Program-made: the position numbers and the translations under genes
Notes under the pieces: model-generated
The model's database searches: none
Told to the model about the DNA's origin: nothing
The model's input: the letters and a program-made list of their open reading frames with translations, nothing else
Shown: positions 36,525 to 46,920 of the stretch, piece after piece
Layout of the letters: each line of letters starts with the position of its first letter
Position numbering within the stretch: position 1 is the stretch's first letter
Origin: Symsagittifera roscoffensis
Taxonomy: Eukaryota; Xenacoelomorpha; Acoela; Convolutidae
Assembly (NCBI RefSeq): GCF_963678635.1
Contig: NW_026970697.1
Span: forward strand, 228,707-292,706
Direction of reading: 5' to 3'
DNA: 64,000 nt

Positions 36525-37829
36525 GGAATTAGTCGTTTTTCAAGTACTTTCAAAGAATTGTGCATTGTGCCATAGCATTAATGGTGTACAAAAATATTAG
36601 GGCCTCCTTTTAAGACAAATCGACCTTTTTTCAACAGCTGTCTATTGGCAGATAAGTTTGAGAATTTCAATTGGTGCCTGAAGTAGGTCTACGACAGAAA
36701 TGGGTAATGCCTTCAATTCGTGATACAACTTGAATTTCTAACATGACGCCTGTTGTAAATTGGCTGGTGCATCAGCAATATGCGGAACAGTATTTGTTTT
36801 TTCTTATTGGCCGAAGTATTGGCCGATGAAGTTTTCGGAATAACATGTTCGTTTCGAAGCAATGCCAGCAATGGTGCCGCTATTCGAAACAAAATCTTGT
36901 CCATCTTCGAGGCTTCCGAGTCCACACTCGTACTTGAGCAGCTGTTGCGTCCACATGTGAGAGCCTGTGTCTCCAGTTTGTTTTTCTAGTAGCTGGACGA
37001 GAACTGCATCGATTGTGATATGTTGTAGCAGGCGACATGTCGAAATCATGTCTCGGAGCGCTATCATTTAGTCGTCGGCTAGGTTTCCATCATCTAAAAA
37101 CCAAACGTTCATTTTGGATTCACGCTTTTTCACTAGCGTCTGTATTTTTTTATGTTTTTTTTGTAAAAAGCGGTGGTGCCTCGGGATTACATTGTTAGGT
37201 TCCGTCTTCCACCATAATGATGGAATTTTGGCTAAAAAGATAACTCGGTTTACTGTAGGCGGATTGAGTATGTTTGTACAAATCCGGTCGGTTCAAGTAA
37301 ACGTGATTCAGCGTAAGTTTTCTAATAAGCGAATTATTTTCATAACTAAACCCTAAATTAAGTAACACTGTGCACTTTGTGTTGTCATCACGCTCTATCA
37401 AGTTTCTAGAGGAGTGTGCAGCAGTTTCAGCTCCTCGTTCAGTACCACATCCAACCTGAAAGTTCCCAAAACATTTTATCGCTTTTTGATAGCCTCGCTT
37501 CATAAGCATTTAGATGCGATGACGATAAGTTTGAGTGTGTTGCCATGGTCGCACACCTCTATATTTTTTATGAGGGTAATTTTATGTTTTGCTCCAAAAA
37601 TGTGTCTGGTCTAAGTCTTTCGGATACTTTATCTCACCATAAGGTTTAGGAGCTTAGTAATTGATTTCAGGAAAATGAGCCATGCATTGCTGTTTGCTTA
37701 TTAATAAGGTCATAAAAACTTGAGGAGTTTTCTTGTCCGGTCCGTCTTCCAATGACTTCGATAAAGACCAAATTGCTTTGAACTCATCGAACTCAGTTAC
37801 GAAAAAGCTATCGAAAAGAATAACTTTTA
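36525..37829 (-). repeat. 1.3-kb tandem unit, copy 3, with RT relic
   Basis: RT frames at 37,195-37,509 and 36,804-37,067, with the two shared stops. Confidence 0.9.
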
Positions 37830-39125
37830 GGAATTAGTCGTTTTTCAAGTACTTTCAAAGAATTGTGCATTGTGCCATAGCATTAATGGTGTACAAAAAC
37901 ATTAGGGCCTCCTTTTAAGACAAATCGACCTTTTTTCAACAGCTGTCTATTGGCAGATAAGTTTGAGAATTTCAATTGGTGCCTGAAGTAGGTCTACGAC
38001 AGAAATGGGTAATGCCTTCAATTCGTGATACAACTTGAATTTCTAACATGACGCCTGTTGTAAATTGGCTGGTGCATCAGCAATATGCGGAACAGTATTT
38101 GTTTTTTCTTATTGGCCGAAGTATTGGTCGATGAAGTTTTCGGAATAACATGTGCGTTTCGAAGCAATGCCAGCAATGGTGCCGCTATTCGAAACAAAAT
38201 CTTGTCCATCTTCGAGGTTTCCGAGTCCACACTCGTACTTGAGCAGCTGTTGCGTCCACATGTGAGAGCCTGTGTCTCCAGTTTGTTTTTCTAGTAGCTG
38301 GACGAGAACTGCATCGATTGTGATATGTTGTAGCAGGCGACATGTCGAAATCATGTCTCGGAGCGCTATCATTTAGTCGTCGGCTAGGTTTCCATCATCT
38401 AAAAACCAAACGTTCATTTTGGATTCACGCTTTTTCACTAGCGTCTGTATTTTTTTATGTTTTTTTTGTAAAAAGCGGTGGTGCCTCGGGATTACATTGT
38501 TAGGTTCCGTCTTCCACCATAATGATGGAATTTTGGCTAAAAAGATAACTCGGTTTACTGTAGGCGGATTGAGTATGTTTGTACAAATCCGGTCGGTTCA
38601 AGTAAACGTGATTCAGCGTAAGTTTTCTAATAAGCGAATTATTTTCATAACTAAACCCTAAATTAAGTAACACTGTGCACTTTGTGTTGTCATCACGCTC
38701 TATCAAGTTTCTAGAGGAGTGTGCAGCAGTTTCAGCTCCTCGTTCAGTACCACATCCAACCTGAAAGTTCCCAAAACATTTTATCGCTTTTTGATAGCCT
38801 CGCTTCATAAGCATTTAGATGCGATGACGATAAGTTTGAGTGTGTTGCCATGGTCGCACACCTCTATATTTTTATGAGGGTAATTTTATGTTTTGCTCCA
38901 AAAATGTGTCTGGTCTAAGTCTTTCGGATACTTTATCTCACCATAAGGTTTAGGAGCTTACTAATTGATTTCAGGAAAATGAGCCATGCATTGCTGTTTG
39001 CTTATTAATAAGGTCATAAAAACTTGAGGAGTTTTCTTGTCCGGTCCGTCTTCCAATGACTTCGATAAAGACCAAATTGCTTTGAACTCATCGAACTCAG
39101 TTACGAAAAAGCTATCGAAAAGAAT
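37830..39125 (-). repeat. 1.3-kb tandem unit, copy 4, with RT relic
   Basis: RT frames at 38,500-38,814 and 38,109-38,372, with the two shared stops. Most similar to copy 3 (both share a LNHVYLNRPDLYKH variant), which suggests copies 3 and 4 separated last. Confidence 0.9.
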
Positions 39126-39340
39126 CATACATTTCATCTTGTCCAGTCTGGTCTGTCTTCCCAACACTTTGATATAGACATAACTGCTTTGCACATCTCG
39201 AGCTCAGTAACGAAAAAAACTTTTGACAAAAATTACACTTTTCGTCTTGTCCGGACCGTCTTCTGAACAATTCGATAAGGACATAGCTGCTTTGTACACA
39301 TCAAACTCAGTTACGAAAAAGCTATCAACAGTTTCCGAGT
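39020..39340 (-). repeat. Three ~105-bp repeats at the upstream edge of the RT array
   Basis: CTTGTCCGGTCCGTCTTC ... ACTCAGTTACGAAAAAGCTATC recurs, with the CAG of the end landmark at 39,098, 39,205 and 39,308. On minus each encodes a version of FVTEFDEFKAIWSLSKSLEDGPDK, that is a ~35-residue peptide repeat upstream of the RT. The spacings (107, 103) are no longer in frame. Confidence 0.8.
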
Positions 39341-39700
39341 TTCTGACGTTTATTTGTAAATACCGATAACTCTAAGTTGGGAGCTGAAAAAAATGGAATC
39401 TTGTCATTTGAAGCAGCTAGCCGTATTCCTCGTTTATATTTCTGTCACCGAGCTTGCTGCAGCTTAGCTTTTATTCCTGCTCGAGATCTGTCAGGGAAAA
39501 GATTGATCCTTGGGGAAGGGTTTTTCGAATCCTCCGAGCAAGCAGCAACTCGAGATAAAATCTTGATCGGCAAAACTCCAAACAAATGGAGGCCAAAAAA
39601 TGTCATCAGGCACTTTTGTAAGAACTCGAATATCCCCATGAAACTTCTGATAAATACTAAAAGATGACTTTGTTGGACAAAAAAAATGCTGACACACAGA
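39341..39700. other. Open frame of unknown origin, no gene recognised
   Basis: A plus frame at 39,377-39,667 (96 aa) and overlapping minus frames are open here, but no domain is recognisable and I cannot choose a strand. Confidence 0.3.
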
Positions 39701-39701
39701 A

Positions 39702-40241
39702 CAGCTGAATACGATACAAGTTTAGGCAATGGGAAGTGTTTTTAGAGAAAACTCAAGGTTAAAACTTTAATTTTTTTGAGAATCTATGATGACTGAGAAT
39801 TGATAGAAATAAATAACGATATTAACACTAGGACAAACGGCTTGGTAGAATTTCGTTATATGTCTCGTTATATTCCTCGTTTGTATTTTCGTTTGTGTTT
39901 TGATTTTTGTTTAGCTTAAATTCTCTGCTCGAGGAAAGTCGCGCCGTCTCCGCCTTGGTCTCGAGGAATGAATTCTCTGACGCACCGCACAGTCTTCCCG
40001 ATGCTCTGGAAAAAAGCGCCCTCTCCACCTTGGTCTGGAAAGTCGCGCCGTCACCGCCTTGGTCTGAAAAGTCGCGCCGTCTCTGCCTTGGTCTGAAAAA
40101 TTGCACTGAATCCACCTCAGTCGCGAAGAATATAATCTTGGTCGCGCCGTCTCCGCATCGGTCTGAAAAGTCGTGCCGTCTCCGCTTTGGTCTGGAAAGC
40201 CGCGTCATCTCCGCCTTGGTCTCGAGGAATGAATTCTCTGA
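39702..40241 (+). repeat. 540-bp direct repeat E, copy 1
   Basis: ACAGCTGAATACGATACAAG ... through an AT-rich 200-bp leader into the 29-bp minisatellite. The leader is repeated almost exactly starting at 40,242. Confidence 0.9.
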
Positions 40242-43030
40242 CAGCTGAATACGATACAAGTTTAGGCAATGGGAAGTATTTTTAGAGAAAACTCAAGGTT
40301 AAAACTTTAATTTTTTTGAGAATCTATGATGACTGAGAATTGATAGAAATAAATAACGATATTAACACTAGGACAAACGGCTTGGTAGAATTTCGTTATA
40401 TGTCTCGTTATATTCCTCGTTTGTATTTTTGTTTGTGTTTTGATGCTGTTTAGCTTATATTCTCTGCTCGAGGAAAGTCGCGCCGTCTCCGACTTGGTCT
40501 GAAAAGTCGCGCCGTCTCTGCCTTGGTCTGAAAAATTGCACCGTATCCACCTCAGTCGCCAAGAATATAATCTTGGTCGCGCCGTCTCCGCATCGGTCTG
40601 AAAAGTCGTGCCGTCTCCGCTTTGGTCTGGAAAGCCGCGTCATCTCCGCCTTGGTCTCGAGGAATGAATTCTCTGACGCACCGCACAGTCTTCCCGATGC
40701 TCTGGAAAGAATTGCCCTCTCCACCTTGGTCTGGAAAGTCGCGCCGTCACCGCCTTGGTCTGAAAAGTCGCGCCGTCTCTGCCTTGGTCTGAAAAATTGT
40801 ACCGTATCCACCTCTGTCGCGAGGAATATAATCTTGGTCGCGCCGTCTCCGCATCGGTCTGAAAAGTCGTGCCGTCTCCGCTTTGGTCTGGAAAGTCGCG
40901 TCATCTCCGCCTTGGTGGCGAAGAATTGTTTCTTGGTCGCGCCATTTCCACCTCAGTACAGAAAGTCGCGCCGTCTCCGCCTTGTTCTGGAAAGTCGCGC
41001 CACATTCTGGAAAGTCCTGCCAAGGTCTGGGTTGTCTCCACTTTGATTGCTAAAGTCGCGCCGCGTCCACCACGGTCGCAATGAATTGTTTCTTAGTCGC
41101 GCCGTCTCCGCCTCGTTCTGGAAAGTCGAGCCGTTTCTGACTCTGTCTGAAAAGTTGCGCCGTCTCCGCCTTGGTCTGAAAAGTCGCGCCGTCTCTGCCT
41201 TGGTCTGAAAAATTGCAACGTATCCACCTCAGTCACGAGGAATATAATCTTGGTCGCGCCGTCTCCGCATCGGACTGAAAAGTCGTGCCGTCTCCGCTTT
41301 GAACTGGAAAGTCGCGTCATCTCCGCCTTGGTGGCGAAGAATTGATTCTTGGTCGCGCCATCTCCACCTCAGTATAGAAAGTCAGGCCGTCTCCGCCTTG
41401 TTCTGGAAAGTCGCGCCACGTTCTGGAAAGTCCTGCCAAGGTCTGGGTTGTCTCCTATTTGATTGCTAAAGTCGCGCCGCGTCCACCACGGTCGCAATAA
41501 ATTGTTTCTTAGTCGCGCCGTCTCCGCCTCGTTCTGGAAAGTCGCGCCGTTTCTGACTCTGTCTGAAAAGTCGCGCCGTCTCCGCCTTGGTCTGAAAATT
41601 TGCATCGTGTCCATTCTGAACGCGAAAGTTGTGCCTTTTCCACTACGGTTGCGATGAAATGATTATTGGTCGCGCCGTCTCCGCCTCGGTCTGGAAAGTC
41701 GCGCCGCCTCCATCTCGGTCGCGAAAGCCTTGAAAGTGCACTTTTTGGTCGCGCCGTTGCTTTTTGAGTCGCACCGTTTCTTGAGTCGCGCCGTATCCAC
41801 CTTGGTCGCGAAATTTGCGCCATCTCCACCTCAGTCGAGAAAGCTCTGAAAAATTTTTTTAAAGTCGCGCCGTCTCCATGATGGTCTGGAAAATCCCGTG
41901 TCTCCATCTAGGTCTGGAAAATCAGGAAAAGGCCAAGTTTAGTCGCGCCAGTCAAGCCGTTTTCTGAGCCACAGGTTCGCGCCGTATCCACCTTGGTCTG
42001 GAAAGTCGCACCATATCCGCCTTGGTCTGAAAAGTTGCGCCGTCTCTTAGTCTGAAAAGGCGCGCCGTCTCTGCCTTGGTCTGGAAAGTCGGACCGTATC
42101 CACCTCATTCGCGAGGAACATAATCTTGGTCGCGCCGTCTCCGCCTCGGTCTGAAAAGTCGCGCCGTCTCCGCTTTGGTCTGGAAAGTCGCGTCATCTCC
42201 GCCTTGGTCGCGAAGAATTGATTCTTGGTCGCGCCATCTCCGCCTCGGTACGGAGCTGTCTCCATTTTGAGGTCTGGGCTGTCTCCATCTTGATTGCTAA
42301 AGTCGCGTCGCATCCACCTGGTCGCAAATAAATGTTTCTTAGTCGCGCCGTCTCCACCTTGTTCTGGAAAGTCGCGCCGTCTCTGCCTCTATCTGAAAGG
42401 TCGCGCCGTCTCCGCCTTGGTCTGGAAACTTGCATCGTCTCTACTCTGATAGCATAAGTTGCGCCTCTTCCACTACGGTTGCGATGAAACGATTACTGGT
42501 CGCGCCGTCTCCGCTGGGGTCTGGAAAGTCGCGCCGTTTCCACCTCGGTCGGGAAAGTCTTGAACGTGCACTTTTTGGTCGCGCCGTTGCTTTTTGAGTC
42601 GCACCGTTTCCTGAGTCGCACTGTATCCAGCTTGGTCGCGAAAGTCGCGCCATCTCCACCTGTCTAGAAAGCTCAGAAAAACTTTTTTTAAAGTCGCGCC
42701 GTCTCCATGATGGTCTGGAAAATTGCGCAATCTCCATCTAGGTCTGGAAAATTAGGAAATGACCAAGTTTGGTCGCGTCAGTCAAGCCGTTTTCTGAGCC
42801 ACAGAGTCGTGCCGTATCCACCTTGGTCGCGAAAGCCGCGCATTAGTTTTTCGGTCGCGAAAGTCTGGAAATGGCAACTCTGAGTCGCGAGAGTCTGAAA
42901 TTACCAGATATGAGTCACGATGTTTTGGTCGCGCCACCTCCTCTTCGGTCGCGATAGTCGCGACGGATCATCATGGTCGCCAAATTCTGGACTTGCCTAA
43001 TTTTGGTCTGGAAAACCTGGACATGCCAAA
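39930..43030 (+). repeat. 29-bp GC-rich minisatellite array
   Basis: About a hundred degenerate units of GTCGCGCCGTCTCCGCCTTG plus GTCTGAAAA (29 bp). Some units replace GTCTGAAAA with GTCGCGAAG. 29 bp times 3 is 87 bp, so all three frames of one strand cycle through the same 29-residue repeat. This yields long open frames on both strands (for example minus 40,455-40,904, GDGATFQT / RRRRDFSDQ; plus 40,573-41,046). These are consequences of the repeat and not evidence of genes. Longer higher-order duplications are visible, for example 41,100-41,520 resembling 40,740-41,110, and 42,300-42,780 resembling 41,480-41,940. Confidence 0.93.
40242..40780 (+). repeat. 540-bp direct repeat E, copy 2
   Basis: Second copy of the leader plus the first part of the minisatellite, directly abutting copy 1. 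Confidence 0.85.
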
Positions 43031-43802
43031 ATTTTGTCGCGAAAGTCTGGACATGAGTCTGGGACCTCGACCCGGGAAATACTTCCACAGAGGGATCGAA
43101 AAAGTTCAAAACTTCTAGTTTGTTGACCATGCAACACTTCAGTGAATTATCACTTCGTTTAAAATGTGTTCAACATCCAATGTCAATTGGGCTCTTTTCC
43201 AGTTTCCCAACCCCTCGAAAAGTTACAAAATGAAATTGTTCAAAAAATTGTTCACACGGCGTTTTGCATGTTAAAAATTCTCTGCAAATTTGTTCACCTC
43301 TTCACGCTGACACGTTTTAATGCAGCTTATAAAATGGAAAGTCATTTTAAATAGATTTTCTTATATTGAATTTCAGAGATTATCAAAAAGGGGAAATGGA
43401 AAAAAAAAACCGTCAATTGTTGGGCAAGAAGAGAAAAAGAGCCCAGCAATTGCTAGAATGGACGGCTCTTTTTCAACCTGTTTTTTTGTTCCCCAACTAG
43501 ACTCATTATGTGCATGCAGGCTGATTAAGCCATGGCAAAAAAAACATTTGGTCCTAAATTGTAACCTTGGAGAACCTCTCGTTACACCTTAAAATGGATG
43601 CTTATGTGAGGTCGGGAGAAAGAGCCATTTTATAATTTCACCGAATAATTTAACCGTTCAAACTCTATAGTTGTTTTGAGTGTGACTATGGCTGAATGCG
43701 TATGTTACGTTGAAAGGTATGAGAACAATCGGTTCACAATTGTTGGTTTGTTCAAGATGCCAAGTTTCACTGCATCATAATCAGGCTAAACAGGTTATTC
43801 TA

Positions 43803-43832
43803 AAAAACAACAAGGAAAACTTGTTGTTGTAA
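43803..43832. repeat. Hairpin with AACAACAAG stem
   Basis: AACAACAAG pairs perfectly with CTTGTTGTT across a short A-rich loop, followed by another AACAACAAGG copy. Confidence 0.7.
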
Positions 43833-44324
43833 AAAACAACAAGGAATTAGAAACGGTCCAACCATTCAAAAAGAAGGCTCTTTTGAAGTTCCCCCTTCAA
43901 AACACCGAGTTTTATATTTATTTTACATGTTATTACGGCTAAATGCGTGAAAAAAAACATTTAACTTGCGAAAACTCTCAGGTATTTGGGGGAAAGGAAA
44001 ACTCCGAGGTTTTGTTACATTTAATCAGTTTTATTGGAACTACTATTTTTTGCGGGCTATACTGTCCTATAGAGGCTACAAGTATCGAACAAAATCTTCG
44101 TTTCCTGCGAGAAAAACATAACTGCAAACCTAAAAACAAAGTTTTTTTTTATTAACCAAAGCAGGATTTTTCTTGAAAATTCTTTTTTCTAATCTTGTTT
44201 CTGATCAGAAATTACCTAAGTTTAGGCTATTTGTTGCAAAACAATGTGACGTTTGCGTTATCCGCTATGTCACAAGTCCTGAGAATTGGTAAAAGTTCTA
44301 GCATTATAATAGAAAATAACACTT

Positions 44325-44383
44325 GTAATAAGAAGTCTTAATTTGCATTTTACTTAATAAGAAGTCTTAATTTGCATTTTACT
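44325..44383 (+). repeat. Exact 29-bp tandem duplication
   Basis: AATAAGAAGTCTTAATTTGC followed by ATTTTACTT/G occurs twice back to back. Confidence 0.95.
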
Positions 44384-44920
44384 GCTACAACTATTGTGAA
44401 AACTCGAAAAATGTAGAATAAGTGTTTTGTGGATGCATTGAGTTCTGAATTGATCTTAAATTATTGTTTTGGCTCTTATCCCTTCCCCCCACCTGCTATT
44501 TTTTTTTAATTAAAAAACTGTTCGCTTTGTCCGATTGTCATGAAAATTGACATGCAAATAAACTAGGCCATGACAAGCATATTTAGTCTCATAACTAACC
44601 TTGTAAAATGACTCGTTAGACCATTAAAAAATGATGATCATGTGAGGTGGGGGGAATGGAGAGCCATTGTTTCTACTTCCGATATGAGAATAACGGGATA
44701 TTTGTGCTGGTGTGGGTTTTTTTTCCTTTAGACAAATTGCGACTTTTTAACTGGGAAAAACACCAAAATTCACTCAGAAAAATTCCACTTTCATATCTAA
44801 TTTTTAAGATCTTAGTGTTTTTATGGCTAAGAGCGCAATGTTTCGATGTGAAACATGAAGACAAAACCTGTTCGTAATTGTTTGCGCGTGAATAGTATAT
44901 GTTTGAGGCGATCAGGGTGG

Positions 44921-45520
44921 GGGTGAGGACTCCCATGTATTAACATAGGCTAAATAGTATCCGGTCCTCACCCTATGTATTGACATAGAATATAGACTTC
45001 TCAATGTATTAAGAGAGGGAACAGGTTTCCGAATGTATTAAGATAGCAGGTTTTAGATGGTAAGTTCCAGATGGTAAGTTTTTTTCGGCGCCCGTATTTA
45101 CCATGTATAGAGTATAGATTCCCCTATGTATTAGAAATTCATTGTAGGGATTTAAAAACTCATCAAGATAGGAAAAAGTTTTCCTGTGTATTAAGATAGG
45201 GAATACCAACGGTAAGGTTTCAGTGTGATGGTAAGATATTGGTAAGAAAAACGAAATTTGTTTTTGATTTTGGGTGTGTAAATGTCCAGTTTTTTTCGCA
45301 AAAATTTTGCTTCGCGCTATCTAATTGCTAATTATTACTGGTTAATTACATGTAGGTTGTCAAGTTACGGTTACGTATTTAGTTTGTTGGTAGCTGGTAA
45401 GTGGTAGATGGTATGAGTTTTTGTGCAAAAGTTCGAAATTTTTATCAAAAAAATTGAAAACTTTTTCAAAAAAATCCAAAACACGATGAGATTAGCTATA
45501 AACTGAACTTTTTAGAGAAA
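44921..45520 (+). repeat. Direct repeat F, copy 1 (flanks PolB relic)
   Basis: About 0.6 kb sharing with 46,338-46,920: ATAGTATCCGGTCCTC, CTATGTATTRACATAG, AATGTATTAAGATAGCAGGT and AGATGGTAAGTTYCAGATGG. Contains short palindromes of the type CTATGT...ACATAG. Confidence 0.85.
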
Positions 45521-45623
45521 AAAATTGAATTACTGTAAGTTGTTTTATTATAGTTGAAAAGTTAAATAACATATAAATCATTGCATTGTATGAAATTTTA
45601 CTACATTTTACAAGCTCAATTTC

Positions 45624-46315
45624 CAAATTCAATGGCTTAGTATGTATTCCATCATTAAGTACTTCCCTTTTCGGGTAAAAGCAACTGAGCTTTTTTTTAG
45701 TTTGTTCATGTGTTCCGACTAAAAGGTTGGAGGTTTTGAATCTGCGATTCGTCGACTTCAATATTACAGCTTCGTCAAGAACTCGTCTGTATTTAGACAT
45801 TGGCCCAACCCCAGTATCTTCTAGCGTTCTTTTGTTGATCCTTTGCTGCTAAATTTAAATTTGTCCTTTCAACTATCATAGCAGCAATGCGTCTTGCTGC
45901 ACAGGCACAACATTTCAGTACAGCGAAATTCTTCTTTGAATAGACCGGGCTCTCGTTTTTCATGCTTTTTATGGACAGCGCAGCATGAACGTGGGAAGAA
46001 ATTTTTCTTTGCATCGGCAATAAAATTATCTCTGCAGTCATTTCGACGGATTTGTAGCCATTGAGTTTTGTTCACAGGTAAAATACAATCCTTCAAGTTC
46101 TCTTCGGCTAATGCTAGATACAGAGAGTCTGTGTCCATCTCCAGTTCCTCGAACTTGTTCTCATCGCAATATGGAAAAAGTTGTAATATAGTTCCAACAT
46201 TCTGAGCTTGGCGGATTGAAGAATGAAAAAGCCTACAATAATTGGTTCTCTATGTTTGATTGTTGACTTTAACAATTCAACTTCATTTAAATCTTTTTTT
46301 CACATACAGTAGTAT
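45624..46315 (-). pseudogene. Relic of protein-primed family-B DNA polymerase, back half
   Basis: Minus strand, three frames. From about 46,315: EVELLKSTIKHREP and IIVGFFILQ, then KLRMLELYYNFF. A frame change near 46,180 leads into FEELEMDTDSLYLALAE; DTDS is PolB motif C, with the two metal-binding Asp residues intact (ATG at 46,138). The frame continues through a Cys/His-rich segment (FFPRSCC, RCTEMLCLCSK) to a TGA at 45,869. A last frame (45,624-45,800) has KYRRVLDEAV and the C-terminal HTKPLNL. The blocks are those of the same PolB group as the relic at 0.2-1.06 kb. Motifs A and B are missing. It is framed by the direct repeats F. Confidence 0.8.
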
Positions 46316-46337
46316 ATGCTGGAGCAACTCAGCTCGA

Positions 46338-46920
46338 GGGGTGACGACCTCCATGTATGAACACAGGCTATAGAGTATCCGGTCCTCGCCCTATGTATTA
46401 ACATAGGTTATAAAATTCCCAAGGTATTAAAATAGGGAATAGCGTTCCCAATGTATTAAGATAGCAGGTATCAGATGGTAAGTTTCAGATGGTAAGTTTT
46501 TTTTCGTCGTCGGAATTTCCCATGTGTAGTATATAGGTTTCCCTATGTATTATAATTATGTTGGGGTTTAAGAACTCATTAGGATAGGAAAAATGTTTCC
46601 TAATTTATTAAGGTAGGGAATAACAATGGTAAGGTTTTAGTGTGATGATATTATAATGGTATGAAACACGAATTGTTTCTTGGATGTCTAGTTTTTTTGC
46701 GAAAATCTCGGAGCGCGTTATCTAACTATTAACTATCAATTGATAATTACAAGTAGATCAGTGAATGAAGTTCTTTCAATTAAATTTTCAGTACATGGTA
46801 AGTCAATGGTAAGAGTTTGTGGGCAAAAACTTAGATTTTTCATCAAAAATTTTTTTTCGAAAAACCTTCAAAAGACGATAAGATTTGCTATAATTCAATC
46901 TATTAATTTTTTTAGGTTAT
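46338..46920 (+). repeat. Direct repeat F, copy 2
   Basis: Second copy, same orientation, 1.42 kb after copy 1. The space between the copies is filled almost exactly by the PolB relic. A much weaker third trace may exist near 47,200-47,290 (ACGATAAAATTTTCTATAAT). Confidence 0.85.

Larger units (their letters stand above)
43031..44920. other. No gene recognised; small repeats
   Basis: Contains the hairpin at 43,803-43,832, the 29-bp tandem duplication at 44,325-44,383, and a diverged pair of segments (GTGAGGTCGGGAGAAAGAG near 43,608 and GTGAGGTGGGGGGAATGGAG near 44,643). No coding region is supported. Confidence 0.45.

Noticed and set aside
34134-38294. Alternative frames in the RT array (for example MDSEASKMDKILFRIAAPLL) repeated in all four units.
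   Set aside because: They recur only because the DNA is repeated. The RT blocks lie in the other frame for most of the unit, although a frame change could bring part of this frame into the original protein.
39828-42737. Many long open frames on both strands (up to 157 aa) that a gene finder would call.
   Set aside because: They are fully explained by a stop-free 29-bp repeat read in rotating frames.
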